From CAYLLT01 sp964384465 (GTDB lineage Bacteria > Planctomycetota > Phycisphaerae > UBA1845 > PWPN01), in contig CAYLLT010000102.1 in the NCBI GenBank assembly GCA_964384465.1, positions 1 through 23,379 on the forward strand: a stretch of DNA of 23,379 bases, given 5' to 3'. The position numbers and the translations under genes were made by a program. How positions within the stretch are numbered: position 1 is the first letter of the stretch; every line of letters starts with the position of its first letter. The notes under the pieces are model-generated. The model was not told the DNA's origin, searched no databases, and saw only the letters and a list, made by a program, of their open reading frames with translations. This document shows positions 7,103 through 13,605 of the stretch, piece after piece.

Positions 7103-7248
7103 AACCCCGCACGCAAGTGCGGGGCTGGGCCAGACACTTGCGGATGTCAGAACCCCGCACGCAAGTGCGGGGCTGGCCCGGCACTTGCGGATGTCAGAAC
7201 CCCGCACGCAAGTGCGGGGCTGGCCCGGCACTTGCGTGCCGGGTTCGG
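7103..7248. repeat. Three tandem hairpin repeats, ~47 bp each
   Basis: Units start at 7103, 7151 and 7198 (48- and 47-base periods). Each contains CCCCGCAC-GCAA-GTGCGGGG, an 8-bp stem with a GNRA-type GCAA loop, followed by CTGG-CCCGGCACTTGCG. Copies 1 and 2 end with GATGTCAG, while copy 3 continues to GTGCCGGGTTC and so forms a second hairpin (CCCGGCAC-TTGC-GTGCCGGG). Copy 3 as a whole is therefore an inverted repeat of two near-identical arms. The array fills the gap between the oxidoreductase and HEAT-repeat genes and could slow or end transcription. It is not a CRISPR: there are only three units and no variable spacers. Confidence 0.9.
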
Positions 7249-7267
7249 ATAGGAATAGGAGACAATC

Positions 7268-8044
7268 ATGCCGGAAATAAAAGAACTCGTTGCTCAGCTC
7301 GGACGCGATCAGAAAACCGCGTATGTCGCCCGTCTTCAACTCTTGCAGATCGTCACGCGGGCCAACGCTCCCGGTGAGGAGGCGAAACGTGCGGAGGTGG
7401 CCGGCGCGCTGGTGGCGGAACTGAACGCGACGGGCGAACCGAAGAAGAATAAGAAGGGCGAGGACATCCCGCCCGGTTTGCTGCACTCGTCCGCGATCCG
7501 CACGAAGATCGCCTACCTGCTCAGTTACGTGGCCGCAGGCGCAGAGGTTCCCGCGCTGGAGGAAGCCACGCGCGATTTCGAGGTGCGCGAAGCGGCTCGT
7601 TACGCGCTGGATCAGAACACATCTGAAGCGGCGACCAGGGCGCTGATTGCGATTCTCGATCAGCGGGTCGGCCCCGAATTCCGCGTGGGTGTGGTCAATG
7701 CGCTCGCGCGGCGAAACGGCCCGGAAGTGCTCGCCGTCCTGCGGAAGACCGCAACCGACGATTCCGACGATGAAGTTCGCATCGCCGCGGTGGAGGGGCT
7801 CAGCTATTTCGCCGACCCGGGCAACGACGCGGTGATCGCCCATGCCGCCGCGGATGAGTGTCCGAGGATCCGCACGCGCGCACAAAAGGCCCGCGTGCGA
7901 TTGGCCGAGCAGCTCCAGCGCGCCGGACAGGCCGCCGCCGCCGCGAAAATATATCACGCCATCCAGTCCGGCAACGCGGACCAGCCGCAGAAAACGGCCG
8001 CCGCGCTGGGCCTCAAACCGCAACCGGCCAAGGCCCGCGCGTGA
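7268..8044 (+). CDS. HEAT-repeat protein
   Basis: 258 residues, ATG with AGGAGA at 7257-7262. No signal peptide, so cytoplasmic. Repeating helical pairs such as VREAARYALDQ, EFRVGVVNALARRNGPEVLAVLRK and DEVRIAAVEGLSYFAD are HEAT/PBS-lyase-type repeats, covering about residues 95-215. These build protein-binding scaffolds; the partner is unknown. The first third (KELVAQLGRDQKTAYVARLQL) is helical and charged, with a Lys-rich loop (EPKKNKKGED). It follows the oxidoreductase gene across the hairpin array. The C-terminus is Ala/Lys-rich. Conserved next to Gfo/Idh/MocA genes in some planctomycetes as far as I recall, but that needs checking. Confidence 0.85.
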   Translation: MPEIKELVAQLGRDQKTAYVARLQLLQIVTRANAPGEEAKRAEVAGALVAELNATGEPKKNKKGEDIPPGLLHSSAIRTKIAYLLSYVAAGAEVPALEEATRDFEVREAARYALDQNTSEAATRALIAILDQRVGPEFRVGVVNALARRNGPEVLAVLRKTATDDSDDEVRIAAVEGLSYFADPGNDAVIAHAAADECPRIRTRAQKARVRLAEQLQRAGQAAAAAKIYHAIQSGNADQPQKTAAALGLKPQPAKARA

Positions 8045-8075
8045 AGAGTTTTTTGGCTCTGCGCGTCTCTGCATT

Positions 8076-8138
8076 CCGAGCCGCGACCGTAAGGGAGCGG
8101 AATCCATTGAAAACCGCTCCCTTGCGGTCGCGGCTCGG
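8076..8138. repeat. 63-bp palindromic dispersed repeat (CGCGACCGTAAGGGAGCGG type)
   Basis: Arms 8076-8100 and 8114-8138 are 25 bases each and complementary except for one position that can form a G-T pair. A 13-base A+T-richer loop separates them. The arm contains GCGACCGTAAGGGAGCGG, which I recognise as a repeat common in planctomycete genomes; it produces peptides like SRDRKGA when mistranslated. It lies 31 bases after the HEAT gene stop and could act as a terminator or mRNA-stabilising structure. Confidence 0.88.
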
Positions 8139-8172
8139 ATCAAACCCACACGCGGATTCAACACGAAATCCG

Positions 8173-8178
8173 TATAAT
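8173..8178 (+). promoter_or_regulatory. Consensus -10 box (TATAAT) directly before the epimerase start
   Basis: TATAAT at 8173-8178 ends six bases before the ATG at 8185. Transcription would start about at the A of the ATG, giving a leaderless mRNA. No Shine-Dalgarno is visible before either candidate ATG (8185, 8209), which fits. No good -35 box was found at 8150-8155. Confidence 0.5.
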
Positions 8179-8184
8179 TCCACG

Positions 8185-8985
8185 ATGACCCGTACTCGAC
8201 TGTCGCAAATGCTGCGACTCACGCGCGAGCAGTGCCGCGCCGTCGATCAATTCGCAATCGAGGTGCTGGGCATCCCCGGCATCGTGCTGATGGAGAACGC
8301 CGGCCGAAACGCCGCAGATCACATCGCACGATGGGCGAAGGAATGCTCTGTAGCGTCGGCCCCCCGTGGCCGACGTCGCCGACCGCAGGGTGCTGCCGGG
8401 CGCGCATCGCGGCAAATCGCCGTCGTGTGCGGGCGGGGCAACAACGGTGGCGACGGCTTCGTGATCGCCCGCCACCTGGTCCGCCACGGATTCGACGTTT
8501 CGGTGGACCTGGCCGCGGCTACATCCTCACTTTCGGGCGATGCCGCAATCAATCATGCCATCATCCAGAAGATGGATGTGCCGGTGCACTCGGTTCAGAA
8601 CTCGGAAGAGCTGGAAGCGGCCGCGCAACGGTGGCGGAGAAGCAGTGTGCTCGTGGATGCTTTGCTGGGCACCGGCTTCAGCGGCCAGGTGCGCGAGCCG
8701 CTGAGTTCAATCATCGAGACGATCAACGGACTCAAGGGCCCACTCATCGTGGCCGTCGATGTTCCTTCCGGGCTGGATGTCGATCGGGGGATTCCCGGCG
8801 GCATAGCCGTGCGGGCGGACCGCACGGTCACTTTCTTGGCGGAAAAAGTGGGCTTCGCGCAACCCGCCGCAAAGTCCTGCATCGGATGCGTGAAGGTGGC
8901 GGACATCGGCGTGCCGCTCGAATTCATCCTCGCGCGGCTGGCGCAGCAGTCTGATGATGAGGTAAAGCCAACTTCGCCGCGCTGA
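8185..8985 (+). CDS. nnrE: NAD(P)H-hydrate epimerase (YjeF N-terminal domain)
   Basis: 266 residues. It interconverts the R and S forms of damaged NAD(P)H hydrate so that a dehydratase can repair them; cytoplasmic. Family motifs are MENAGRNAA (36-44), VCGRGNNGGDGFVIARHL (81-98, nucleotide-binding), VDALLGTGFSG and VAVDVPSGLDVD near the C-terminus. Only the epimerase domain is present; the dehydratase (NnrD) domain found fused in many bacteria is absent. Residues ~53-76 (ECSVASAPRGRRRRPQGAAG and on) are an extra Arg-rich segment between the first helix and the nucleotide-binding motif. They are encoded by a palindromic repeat at 8350-8375 and its flank. The ATG at 8209 is an alternative start. 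No Shine-Dalgarno is seen. Confidence 0.93.
   Translation: MTRTRLSQMLRLTREQCRAVDQFAIEVLGIPGIVLMENAGRNAADHIARWAKECSVASAPRGRRRRPQGAAGRASRQIAVVCGRGNNGGDGFVIARHLVRHGFDVSVDLAAATSSLSGDAAINHAIIQKMDVPVHSVQNSEELEAAAQRWRRSSVLVDALLGTGFSGQVREPLSSIIETINGLKGPLIVAVDVPSGLDVDRGIPGGIAVRADRTVTFLAEKVGFAQPAAKSCIGCVKVADIGVPLEFILARLAQQSDDEVKPTSPR
8350..8375 (+). repeat. GTAGCG-type palindromic repeat, copy 2 (inside the epimerase gene)
   Basis: GTAG, arm CGTCGGCC (8354-8361), loop CCCCGT, arm GGCCGACG (8368-8375). It matches copy 1 at 5626-5658 with paired changes in both arms. It is read in frame as part of ...SVASAPRGRRR... and does not disrupt the epimerase frame. Confidence 0.85.
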
Positions 8986-9026
8986 TCATCGCTGAATCGT
9001 GATCCGAGCGAGTTGGGCGCGAAAAG

Positions 9027-9563
9027 TCATGCACTCAGGAAGCTCTCGCCCATCGAATCCCACTCCCTGCGGCAGAGGTTCAGACCGTACACGCAGTATT
9101 CGAACCGCTCGCTCAGCCGCTGGAGCACGCCGGCCGGCGGCTGATCGTCCGGGTTCGTCAGCTCGGACGCGATGGAATACGACTGTTTGCCTTGCCGCAG
9201 GAAGTCGCTCAGTTGGTCGCCGACGCCCATGTGCCGCAGCCGGCGCAGGCCTTCGGGGAAAATGCCCGTCCAGAACAGGCTGAAGTCGCCGATGTGCTTG
9301 TGAATCATCCGCTGGCGAACAGTAGGAGATACTTTCTTCTGTAGTTCAGCTTCCGTGACCCACTCCGCCAGGTCCTGCAACCGCCGGCCGCTCGCGTCGC
9401 GAAACGGGTAAATGTCGTTGACGTGAATCAGACTGCTCAGCATCTCGGTCAGATATTCCGCGATCTGTGGATCGCACATCCCGATATCGACGTAGAAAAC
9501 ATGCTGAACAGTGCCCGTGAATAGGCGACGCAGCGGATGATCGAGTCGCAGCGGTTCTAACAT
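9027..9563 (-). CDS. Conserved hypothetical protein
   Basis: 178 residues from the ATG at 9563, which has GAAGG three bases upstream; an ATG at 9605 would add 14 Pro/Gly-rich residues but has no ribosome site. No signal peptide or membrane segment is evident. The protein is rich in aromatic and charged residues, with helices such as VGDQLSDFLRQGKQSYSIAS and a C-terminal LSERFEYCVYGLNLCRREWD. It looks like a real, well-conserved cytoplasmic protein, but I cannot assign a family or function. It converges on the epimerase gene with a 41-base gap. A 25-bp dyad lies upstream at 9612-9636. Confidence 0.8.
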   Translation of the reverse strand: MLEPLRLDHPLRRLFTGTVQHVFYVDIGMCDPQIAEYLTEMLSSLIHVNDIYPFRDASGRRLQDLAEWVTEAELQKKVSPTVRQRMIHKHIGDFSLFWTGIFPEGLRRLRHMGVGDQLSDFLRQGKQSYSIASELTNPDDQPPAGVLQRLSERFEYCVYGLNLCRREWDSMGESFLSA

Positions 9564-9611
9564 TGGCCTTCGCTCATCTCCCGGACCAGGTGGAAATGCC
9601 CCCATACGACA

Positions 9612-9636
9612 TAACTCGTCTACATAGCACGAGTTA
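9612..9636. promoter_or_regulatory. 25-bp dyad, candidate operator upstream of the hypothetical gene
   Basis: TAACTCGT (9612-9619) and ACGAGTTA (9629-9636) are perfect inverted half-sites with a 9-base spacer, inside an A+T-rich island. On the minus strand a TATAAT lies at 9669-9664, so the dyad would be ~20-45 bases downstream of the transcription start, in the leader. The geometry fits a dimeric regulator's site or a small hairpin; no factor can be named. Confidence 0.45.
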
Positions 9637-9663
9637 CTTTAATTCTAGGATCCCAACCTATTG

Positions 9664-9669
9664 ATTATA
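9664..9669 (-). promoter_or_regulatory. Candidate -10 box for the minus-strand hypothetical gene
   Basis: The minus strand reads TATAAT at 9669-9664 within the only clearly A+T-rich island of this region (9637-9690). No good -35 box is seen. The predicted transcript would have a ~95-base leader before ATG 9563, containing the dyad at 9612-9636. Confidence 0.35.
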
Positions 9670-9767
9670 TGCTGATTTTATGAAAAAAACGGCGATGTGG
9701 AGTGGGCAGCTTCGCGCAGAATGTCTGCCAGCGAGAGATCGAGTCGCGATACGGGTCGAAATAATCG

Positions 9768-10844
9768 CTATCTTCTTACGGGCGCTGGAGTTGCATCGGC
9801 GGCCGCTGCGGGGCGGGTCGCGCCGGAGGGTTGGGTCGCAACGGCCGGCTGCGTAGCCGACGCCGGCTGCGTCGTACGCGGCCGCGCCAACTGGCTCAGT
9901 TTGTTATCCCGCTGTTGTCGTGCCAGGCGCTGCTCAGCCGTTGGAATCTCATCCAGTTTGGCTTTCAGGCGATCGAACAGCTCAGCGAGCGGCCGCTGCA
10001 ATTCCTTCCGCCGGTCAGCTCGCTGACGCGCCTCGTCCTGAGAACGTTTCAGTTCCTCAAGGTTCGTCTTCGGCGGAGAATGGATCGCCTCGTTCTCGCT
10101 CGTTTCCAGTTTGGTGAACTCATCCTTGTGCGCGTCGCGATATCGTTTGGCCTCTTCCCGCAGTTGGCGGAGGACCGAGTATGCCGTCTGCTGCTGGCCC
10201 TTGTCCAGGTTATAATCCTGAATGAAGATCCGTACCCGGTACTCCCAGGCGTCTTCGCTGTGGCGGACCGTGAGGGGTTGATTGCTGATCGTACCGGGGA
10301 AGTCCGTCGGCATCACTTCGCCCTTGGACCAGCGGTCGAACCGCTGCTCGAAATTGTCGAACTCTTTTCGCATCTGCTCGAGATCGCGGTCGTGCTGCTT
10401 GCGCTGCGGATCGGTGAGAACTTTGCGCCACTCATTGTTCCCGTCGAATATCTCCTGCTTGACGGCGGCCAGCAGCGGCTTGGCCCGCGTGCCCCACTCC
10501 TTCGCGATTTCCGCCGGCGGCATCTCGCGCTTCATCTGGTAGTCGAACATCTCGGCGGCCAGCCAGCGGACGTCCTTCTCGTAGTCCCCCAGAAACCGCT
10601 TCACCCGCTGGTTCATCAGCGACCGCGTGTAGTCCTGCTGCTCCGGGGTCAGGTTGTAATACCGGGTCATCTGCTGGATGTACCCGTCCATCATCGTATT
10701 GACGCTCCAGTAAAGGGGCGAGACAGCGCCGGCGGGTTCTTTCGGCCGCTGATTTGGCGGTGCCTGCGCCTGCGCCAGCGCGAGGCACACCCATTGCGGG
10801 CAGAACATAAGACCAATGACCAGCAGCAAACTTTTCTTGTGCAT
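9768..10844 (-). CDS. Secreted coiled-coil protein, LTxxQ-like, function unknown
   Basis: 358 residues from ATG 10844, which has AGGAA eight bases upstream and opens a clear signal peptide (MHKKSLLLVIGLMFCPQWVC, cleavage near residue 24, ALA-QA). The frame is open for 51 more codons upstream, but they run through a palindromic element and would bury the signal peptide. The mature protein is strongly helical and charged. YYNLTPEQQDYTRSLMNQRV and an overall helical hairpin pattern recall LTxxQ (Spy/CpxP-like) periplasmic proteins, though this is only a resemblance. The tail is low-complexity, with TTQPASATQP-type repeats. Envelope location is likely; role unknown. The TPR gene lies upstream on the same strand, 342 bases away. 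Confidence 0.85.
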   Translation of the reverse strand: MHKKSLLLVIGLMFCPQWVCLALAQAQAPPNQRPKEPAGAVSPLYWSVNTMMDGYIQQMTRYYNLTPEQQDYTRSLMNQRVKRFLGDYEKDVRWLAAEMFDYQMKREMPPAEIAKEWGTRAKPLLAAVKQEIFDGNNEWRKVLTDPQRKQHDRDLEQMRKEFDNFEQRFDRWSKGEVMPTDFPGTISNQPLTVRHSEDAWEYRVRIFIQDYNLDKGQQQTAYSVLRQLREEAKRYRDAHKDEFTKLETSENEAIHSPPKTNLEELKRSQDEARQRADRRKELQRPLAELFDRLKAKLDEIPTAEQRLARQQRDNKLSQLARPRTTQPASATQPAVATQPSGATRPAAAADATPAPVRR

Positions 10845-11185
10845 GAAATCCGTTCCTGTCGCAAGTCGAGAAAAAGGGGTCAGGTACATTTTGCCGGGAC
10901 GGCCCGAAGGGTGCTTCGCACAAAATGTACCTGACCCCTTTTTCTCTCCGGGCGCGAAAACCGTTTCCGACCGTTCGAACCGCGCAACCACCGCCAACGG
11001 GCGGACCGGTCCGGGCGGTCAATGCGGCAATACCAGCCATTATACGGACAACGGGAGTCTCGGTTGCATCCCGGCGGCGATGGGTCACTACCGAAATCCC
11101 GCCCCTTTATGGGGTTATCGCACGGGCAGCATGTTAAAGCGAAGTTCGCGGATTGCAATCCCTGCGATCGAAAAATGTGACCGGT
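10845..11185. other. Intergenic stretch carrying a large palindrome
   Basis: This 341-base gap separates two minus-strand genes. It holds the 79-bp inverted repeat at 10868-10946 and a minus-strand TATAAT at 11044-11039 without a good -35 box. If that box is used, the palindrome would be in the 5' leader of the secreted-protein gene. I see no gene here. Confidence 0.5.
10868..10946. mobile_element. REP/MITE-like inverted repeat with GGGGTCAGGTACATTTT arms
   Basis: Arms 10868-10893 and 10921-10946 are perfect 26-base inverted repeats with core AAAAAGGGGTCAGGTACATT, separated by 27 G+C-rich bases. Repeats with this core are, to my knowledge, often found around REP-associated tyrosine transposase (RAYT) genes and as lone non-autonomous copies. 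No transposase is present here. Arm perfection suggests a recent insertion or selection on the fold. Confidence 0.85.
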
Positions 11186-12583
11186 TCAGGCGGGGAAAAG
11201 ACCGGGCACACGGTTCAGAAACCTTCGGGCCAGATGCCGCAGCCGCGCCATCCAGAACCGTTTCGACACCGATTTCAAGCCGGAATGGTAGGGGTCGGAC
11301 CGCAGCCCACGGGCGATCATCGCTCGTGCGTCCGCCCAGCGGCCCAGGTGCAGGTAGGCCAGCGCGAGCTTGTGCAGCACCATCGCGTGGCGGGGATCGA
11401 TCTCCAGGGCGTCGAGGCAGTGCTGGATGCCCTGCTCGAATTGGTTATCCAGGAATCGGCAGACGGCCAGGTTGTGGTGGGCGCCCACCATGGTCGGCTC
11501 GATCTGTATCGCCCGCTCGAACAGCTCGGCCGCTTCCGACGGCCGCAGCAGCTCCAGCAGACAGTTGCCCATCGACATCAGCGCGATGCAGTCCTCCGGA
11601 TCGTCATCCAGCGCGATCGCCAGGTGCCGCATGGCCGGTTCGTGACGGTCGCGCCGCAGTTCCGCCTCGCCCAGGTGCGAATGCAGACCGGGGTAGTGCT
11701 CATCGAGTTGCAGCGCCGCCTCGAAGTGCCTGATCGCCACATCCGGATCATTGTTCTGCGAGGCGATCAGCCCCAGCATGACGTTCGCCCGCACCGATTG
11801 CGGGTCGAGATCCAGGACGTGCTGAAACTTGCTCGCCGCGGCGGGCAGATCGTTCATCTCCACCAGCAGGTCGCCCAGGTCCGCAAGCAGCTCGGTGTTG
11901 CCCGGGTCCGCCCGCATGGCCGCCAGATAGTATTCCCGCGCCTTGGCGTGCTGGCCCTGGATGCGATAGGCCTCGGCGATGCGCTGCCGGGCGTGGGGGT
12001 AATCCGGCTCCAGCTCCAGCGCCCGTTGCCAGCAATAAATGGCACGCGGAAGGATGTTCCGCACTCCGAGCGATTCGCCCATGTGGTGATAGCAGTTCGG
12101 GCATTTGTCGGTGAGCTGCTGGGCCAGGTAGAACATCTGCTCGGCCGACTCGTGGTCGTTCAAGCGGGTGTAGGCGGCGATCCGGTGGCAGTAGGCCGGC
12201 TCGTAGTCGGGATGCGCGCGGGCCAGTTTTTCGTAAAGCTGGATGGCCTCTTCGAGCTTTTCCGTGCGGATCAGGTCGATGCCCAGCGCGGTCATCAGTT
12301 CGGTCGGCGGGTCGCCCAGCTCGCACGCCCGGCTGTAGGCCTCGACCGCCTCATCGTAGCGTTCGAGCTGATCCAGGATCTGCCCGCGCTGCGCATGCCA
12401 GGCCGGGTTCCGGGGGTTGATGGTGATCGCCGCTTCCAGTTCCGCCAGTGCCTCATTCCACTGTTCGGCGTCTGAAAGCTGGAGAGCACGTTCGATGCGG
12501 TTTTCAGCGTCCAGCCAGTCGTTCATCGTCTTCGACCGTTGCCGATGGTCCGGTTCGTCCACGTCCGGTAGAACTATCGGCAA
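11186..12583 (-). CDS. Tetratricopeptide repeat protein
   Basis: Up to 465 residues. About ten TPR units run from residue ~40 to ~430, with typical phrases such as WNEALAELEAAITINPRNP, AIYCWQRALELEPDYPHARQ, AAELFERAIQIEPTMVGAHH and GIQHCLDALEIDPRHAMVLH. No signal peptide. The C-terminus is basic (RFWMARLRHLARRFLNRVPG). TPR arrays mediate protein-protein contacts; no enzymatic domain is visible, so it is an adaptor of unknown partner. The start is uncertain: ATG 12526 (MNDWLDAENRIERALQ) begins just before the first helix and has a weak GAAG upstream, and is probably the better choice, giving 446 residues. Confidence 0.9.
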   Translation of the reverse strand: MPIVLPDVDEPDHRQRSKTMNDWLDAENRIERALQLSDAEQWNEALAELEAAITINPRNPAWHAQRGQILDQLERYDEAVEAYSRACELGDPPTELMTALGIDLIRTEKLEEAIQLYEKLARAHPDYEPAYCHRIAAYTRLNDHESAEQMFYLAQQLTDKCPNCYHHMGESLGVRNILPRAIYCWQRALELEPDYPHARQRIAEAYRIQGQHAKAREYYLAAMRADPGNTELLADLGDLLVEMNDLPAAASKFQHVLDLDPQSVRANVMLGLIASQNNDPDVAIRHFEAALQLDEHYPGLHSHLGEAELRRDRHEPAMRHLAIALDDDPEDCIALMSMGNCLLELLRPSEAAELFERAIQIEPTMVGAHHNLAVCRFLDNQFEQGIQHCLDALEIDPRHAMVLHKLALAYLHLGRWADARAMIARGLRSDPYHSGLKSVSKRFWMARLRHLARRFLNRVPGLFPA

Positions 12584-12677
12584 GCCAGCGAGCGCTCTGA
12601 GGTCGCGGCCGCTAAAATTGAACGCGGCGGTAAGCGCGAAATGTTATCGGCCCGTCCCTGAGGCGCGGCTGGATGTG

Positions 12678-13160
12678 TCAGCCGTGCGGACCGCGTGCCG
12701 TGCCGCGGCTCGATCGTCGCGGTTTCTCGAGAAACAAACCCGCGTCGACATTGAACCGCTCCGCGAGTTTGAAGATGTGAGACCTGCTCAATGAGCGCCG
12801 GCCGTGAAGGATTTCCGACGCGACTCCCTTGCTGCCCAGCACCGCGCCAAGATCGGTGACACTCATATCGTTGGCTTCCATCAGGTGCCTCACCATGTCC
12901 AGCGGCGTTCGGCCGGACGTGTCAAAAACGTTGTGCCTGCGATCGTAATCCTCGATGAACACGCTCAAAGCTTCAACGTAATCCTTCTCGCCCTCGCTGA
13001 GGTCGCTGCGCAGGACGAGCGTGTCCAGTAGTTCTGCCGCAGCATCATATTCCCGCACCGTGTGGAGAGGACGCAGCGCGAGGCGTCGTACCAGCTCCAG
13101 GTAGTCGTCGCGACGGGAGGTGCTCCGCTGACTTTTAACGACTGCTGCTCGGCTACTCAT
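12678..13160 (-). CDS. higA: HigA-type antitoxin / HTH regulator
   Basis: 160 residues from ATG 13160. The start is supported by GGAAGGA seven bases upstream and by a 4-base overlap (ATGA) with the stop of the truncated toxin frame. An N-terminal helical region (~20-75) ends in FIEDYDRRH. A Cro/C1-type helix-turn-helix covers ~88-143: RTPLDMVRHLMEANDMSVTD, LGAVLGSKGVASEILHGRRS, LSRSHIFKLAERFNVDAGLF. This matches HigA antitoxins, which bind their own promoter and neutralise HigB. The last ~15 residues are basic. With only a toxin remnant left upstream, it is probably now an orphan antitoxin or plain repressor. An ATG at 13175 is in frame but lacks the spacing to a ribosome site. Confidence 0.88.
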   Translation of the reverse strand: MSSRAAVVKSQRSTSRRDDYLELVRRLALRPLHTVREYDAAAELLDTLVLRSDLSEGEKDYVEALSVFIEDYDRRHNVFDTSGRTPLDMVRHLMEANDMSVTDLGAVLGSKGVASEILHGRRSLSRSHIFKLAERFNVDAGLFLEKPRRSSRGTARGPHG

Positions 13161-13291
13161 AACGAATCCTTCCAATGGTCTTTGCTGTATTCGGCATGCG
13201 TGAGGAACCGCATCACGAAAACTTTCTCTGTGTCATATATGAGAACCATCGACACGAAAGTCAAGCGGATGCAATCGAACCCGTTGCCCAT
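13157..13291 (-). pseudogene. higB: Truncated HigB-family toxin (C-terminal 44 codons)
   Basis: The minus-strand frame from ATG 13291 reads MGNGFD, then VSMVLIYDTEKVFVMRFLTH, then AEYSKDHWKDSL, then stop. FVxRFLTHAEYxKxxWK is the characteristic C-terminus of HigB-family RelE-like mRNA interferases, which are normally ~95-100 residues. The N-terminal half is absent: an in-frame TAG lies 8 codons upstream of the ATG, and the DNA beyond shows no HigB N-terminus in any frame. The stop overlaps the higA start by 4 bases, as in intact higBA operons. It is probably non-toxic. Confidence 0.8.
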
Positions 13292-13310
13292 GTGAAGGCC
13301 GAGCAGGATA

Positions 13311-13319
13311 TGCTATAAT
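13311..13319 (+). promoter_or_regulatory. Extended -10 promoter element (TGCTATAAT)
   Basis: TGCTATAAT at 13311-13319 is a perfect extended -10. Transcription would start near 13326, giving a ~37-base leader with GGAG (13351-13354) before ATG 13363. The -35 position is poor, which is acceptable for extended -10 promoters. It probably drives the DUF5678-retropepsin pair. Confidence 0.6.
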
Positions 13320-13362
13320 GCTGTCCCGGGTTGGTGTCCCGAATCAGGGTGGAGCACGTGCG

Positions 13363-13602
13363 ATGCCATCAACTGTCAGTCCAACGCCGCCTTCGCAGCA
13401 GTATTGGCGCGACCGTCAGTGGATTCACGACAATTATGCTCAACTCGTCAGCGACCACGCCAATGAGTGGGTCGCCGTTCATCACGGCAAGGTGCTGGCG
13501 TTCGGTCGCGACCTGGGCGCGGTTGAAGATGCCGCGCGGGCGACGGGCCCTGCCGACGACATCGTATTTCAATTCATCGACGACGGATCACTGATTTTCT
13601 GA
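13363..13602 (+). CDS. DUF5678-like small protein
   Basis: 79 residues from ATG 13363, with GGAG eight bases upstream; a further ATG at 13318 overlaps the promoter and is unlikely. The core QWIHDNYAQLVSDHANEWVA followed by VHHGKVLAFGRDLGAVEDAA matches DUF5678, a short domain of unknown function with the pattern W-x-x-x-x-Y-x-x-L-x-x-x-x-x-x-W-V-A-V-x-x-G-K-V-x-A-x-G-x-x-L. It ends in ...IVFQFIDDGSLIF. The next gene starts 3 bases after its stop, so they form an operon. Confidence 0.82.
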   Translation: MPSTVSPTPPSQQYWRDRQWIHDNYAQLVSDHANEWVAVHHGKVLAFGRDLGAVEDAARATGPADDIVFQFIDDGSLIF

Positions 13603-13605
13603 CTT

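Noticed and set aside
7103..7248. CRISPR array
   Set aside because: Only three units, no unique spacers, each unit itself a hairpin, no cas genes.
9831..10934. Plus-strand frame opposite the secreted coiled-coil gene
   Set aside because: The minus frame has a signal peptide and a ribosome site; the plus frame has neither and runs into the palindrome.
10845..10997. N-terminal extension of the secreted coiled-coil protein to 409 residues
   Set aside because: It would translate through the 79-bp inverted repeat and place the signal peptide internally.
11153..12475. Plus-strand frame opposite the TPR gene
   Set aside because: TPR periodicity on the minus strand is unmistakable; the antisense product merely mirrors the repeat periodicity.
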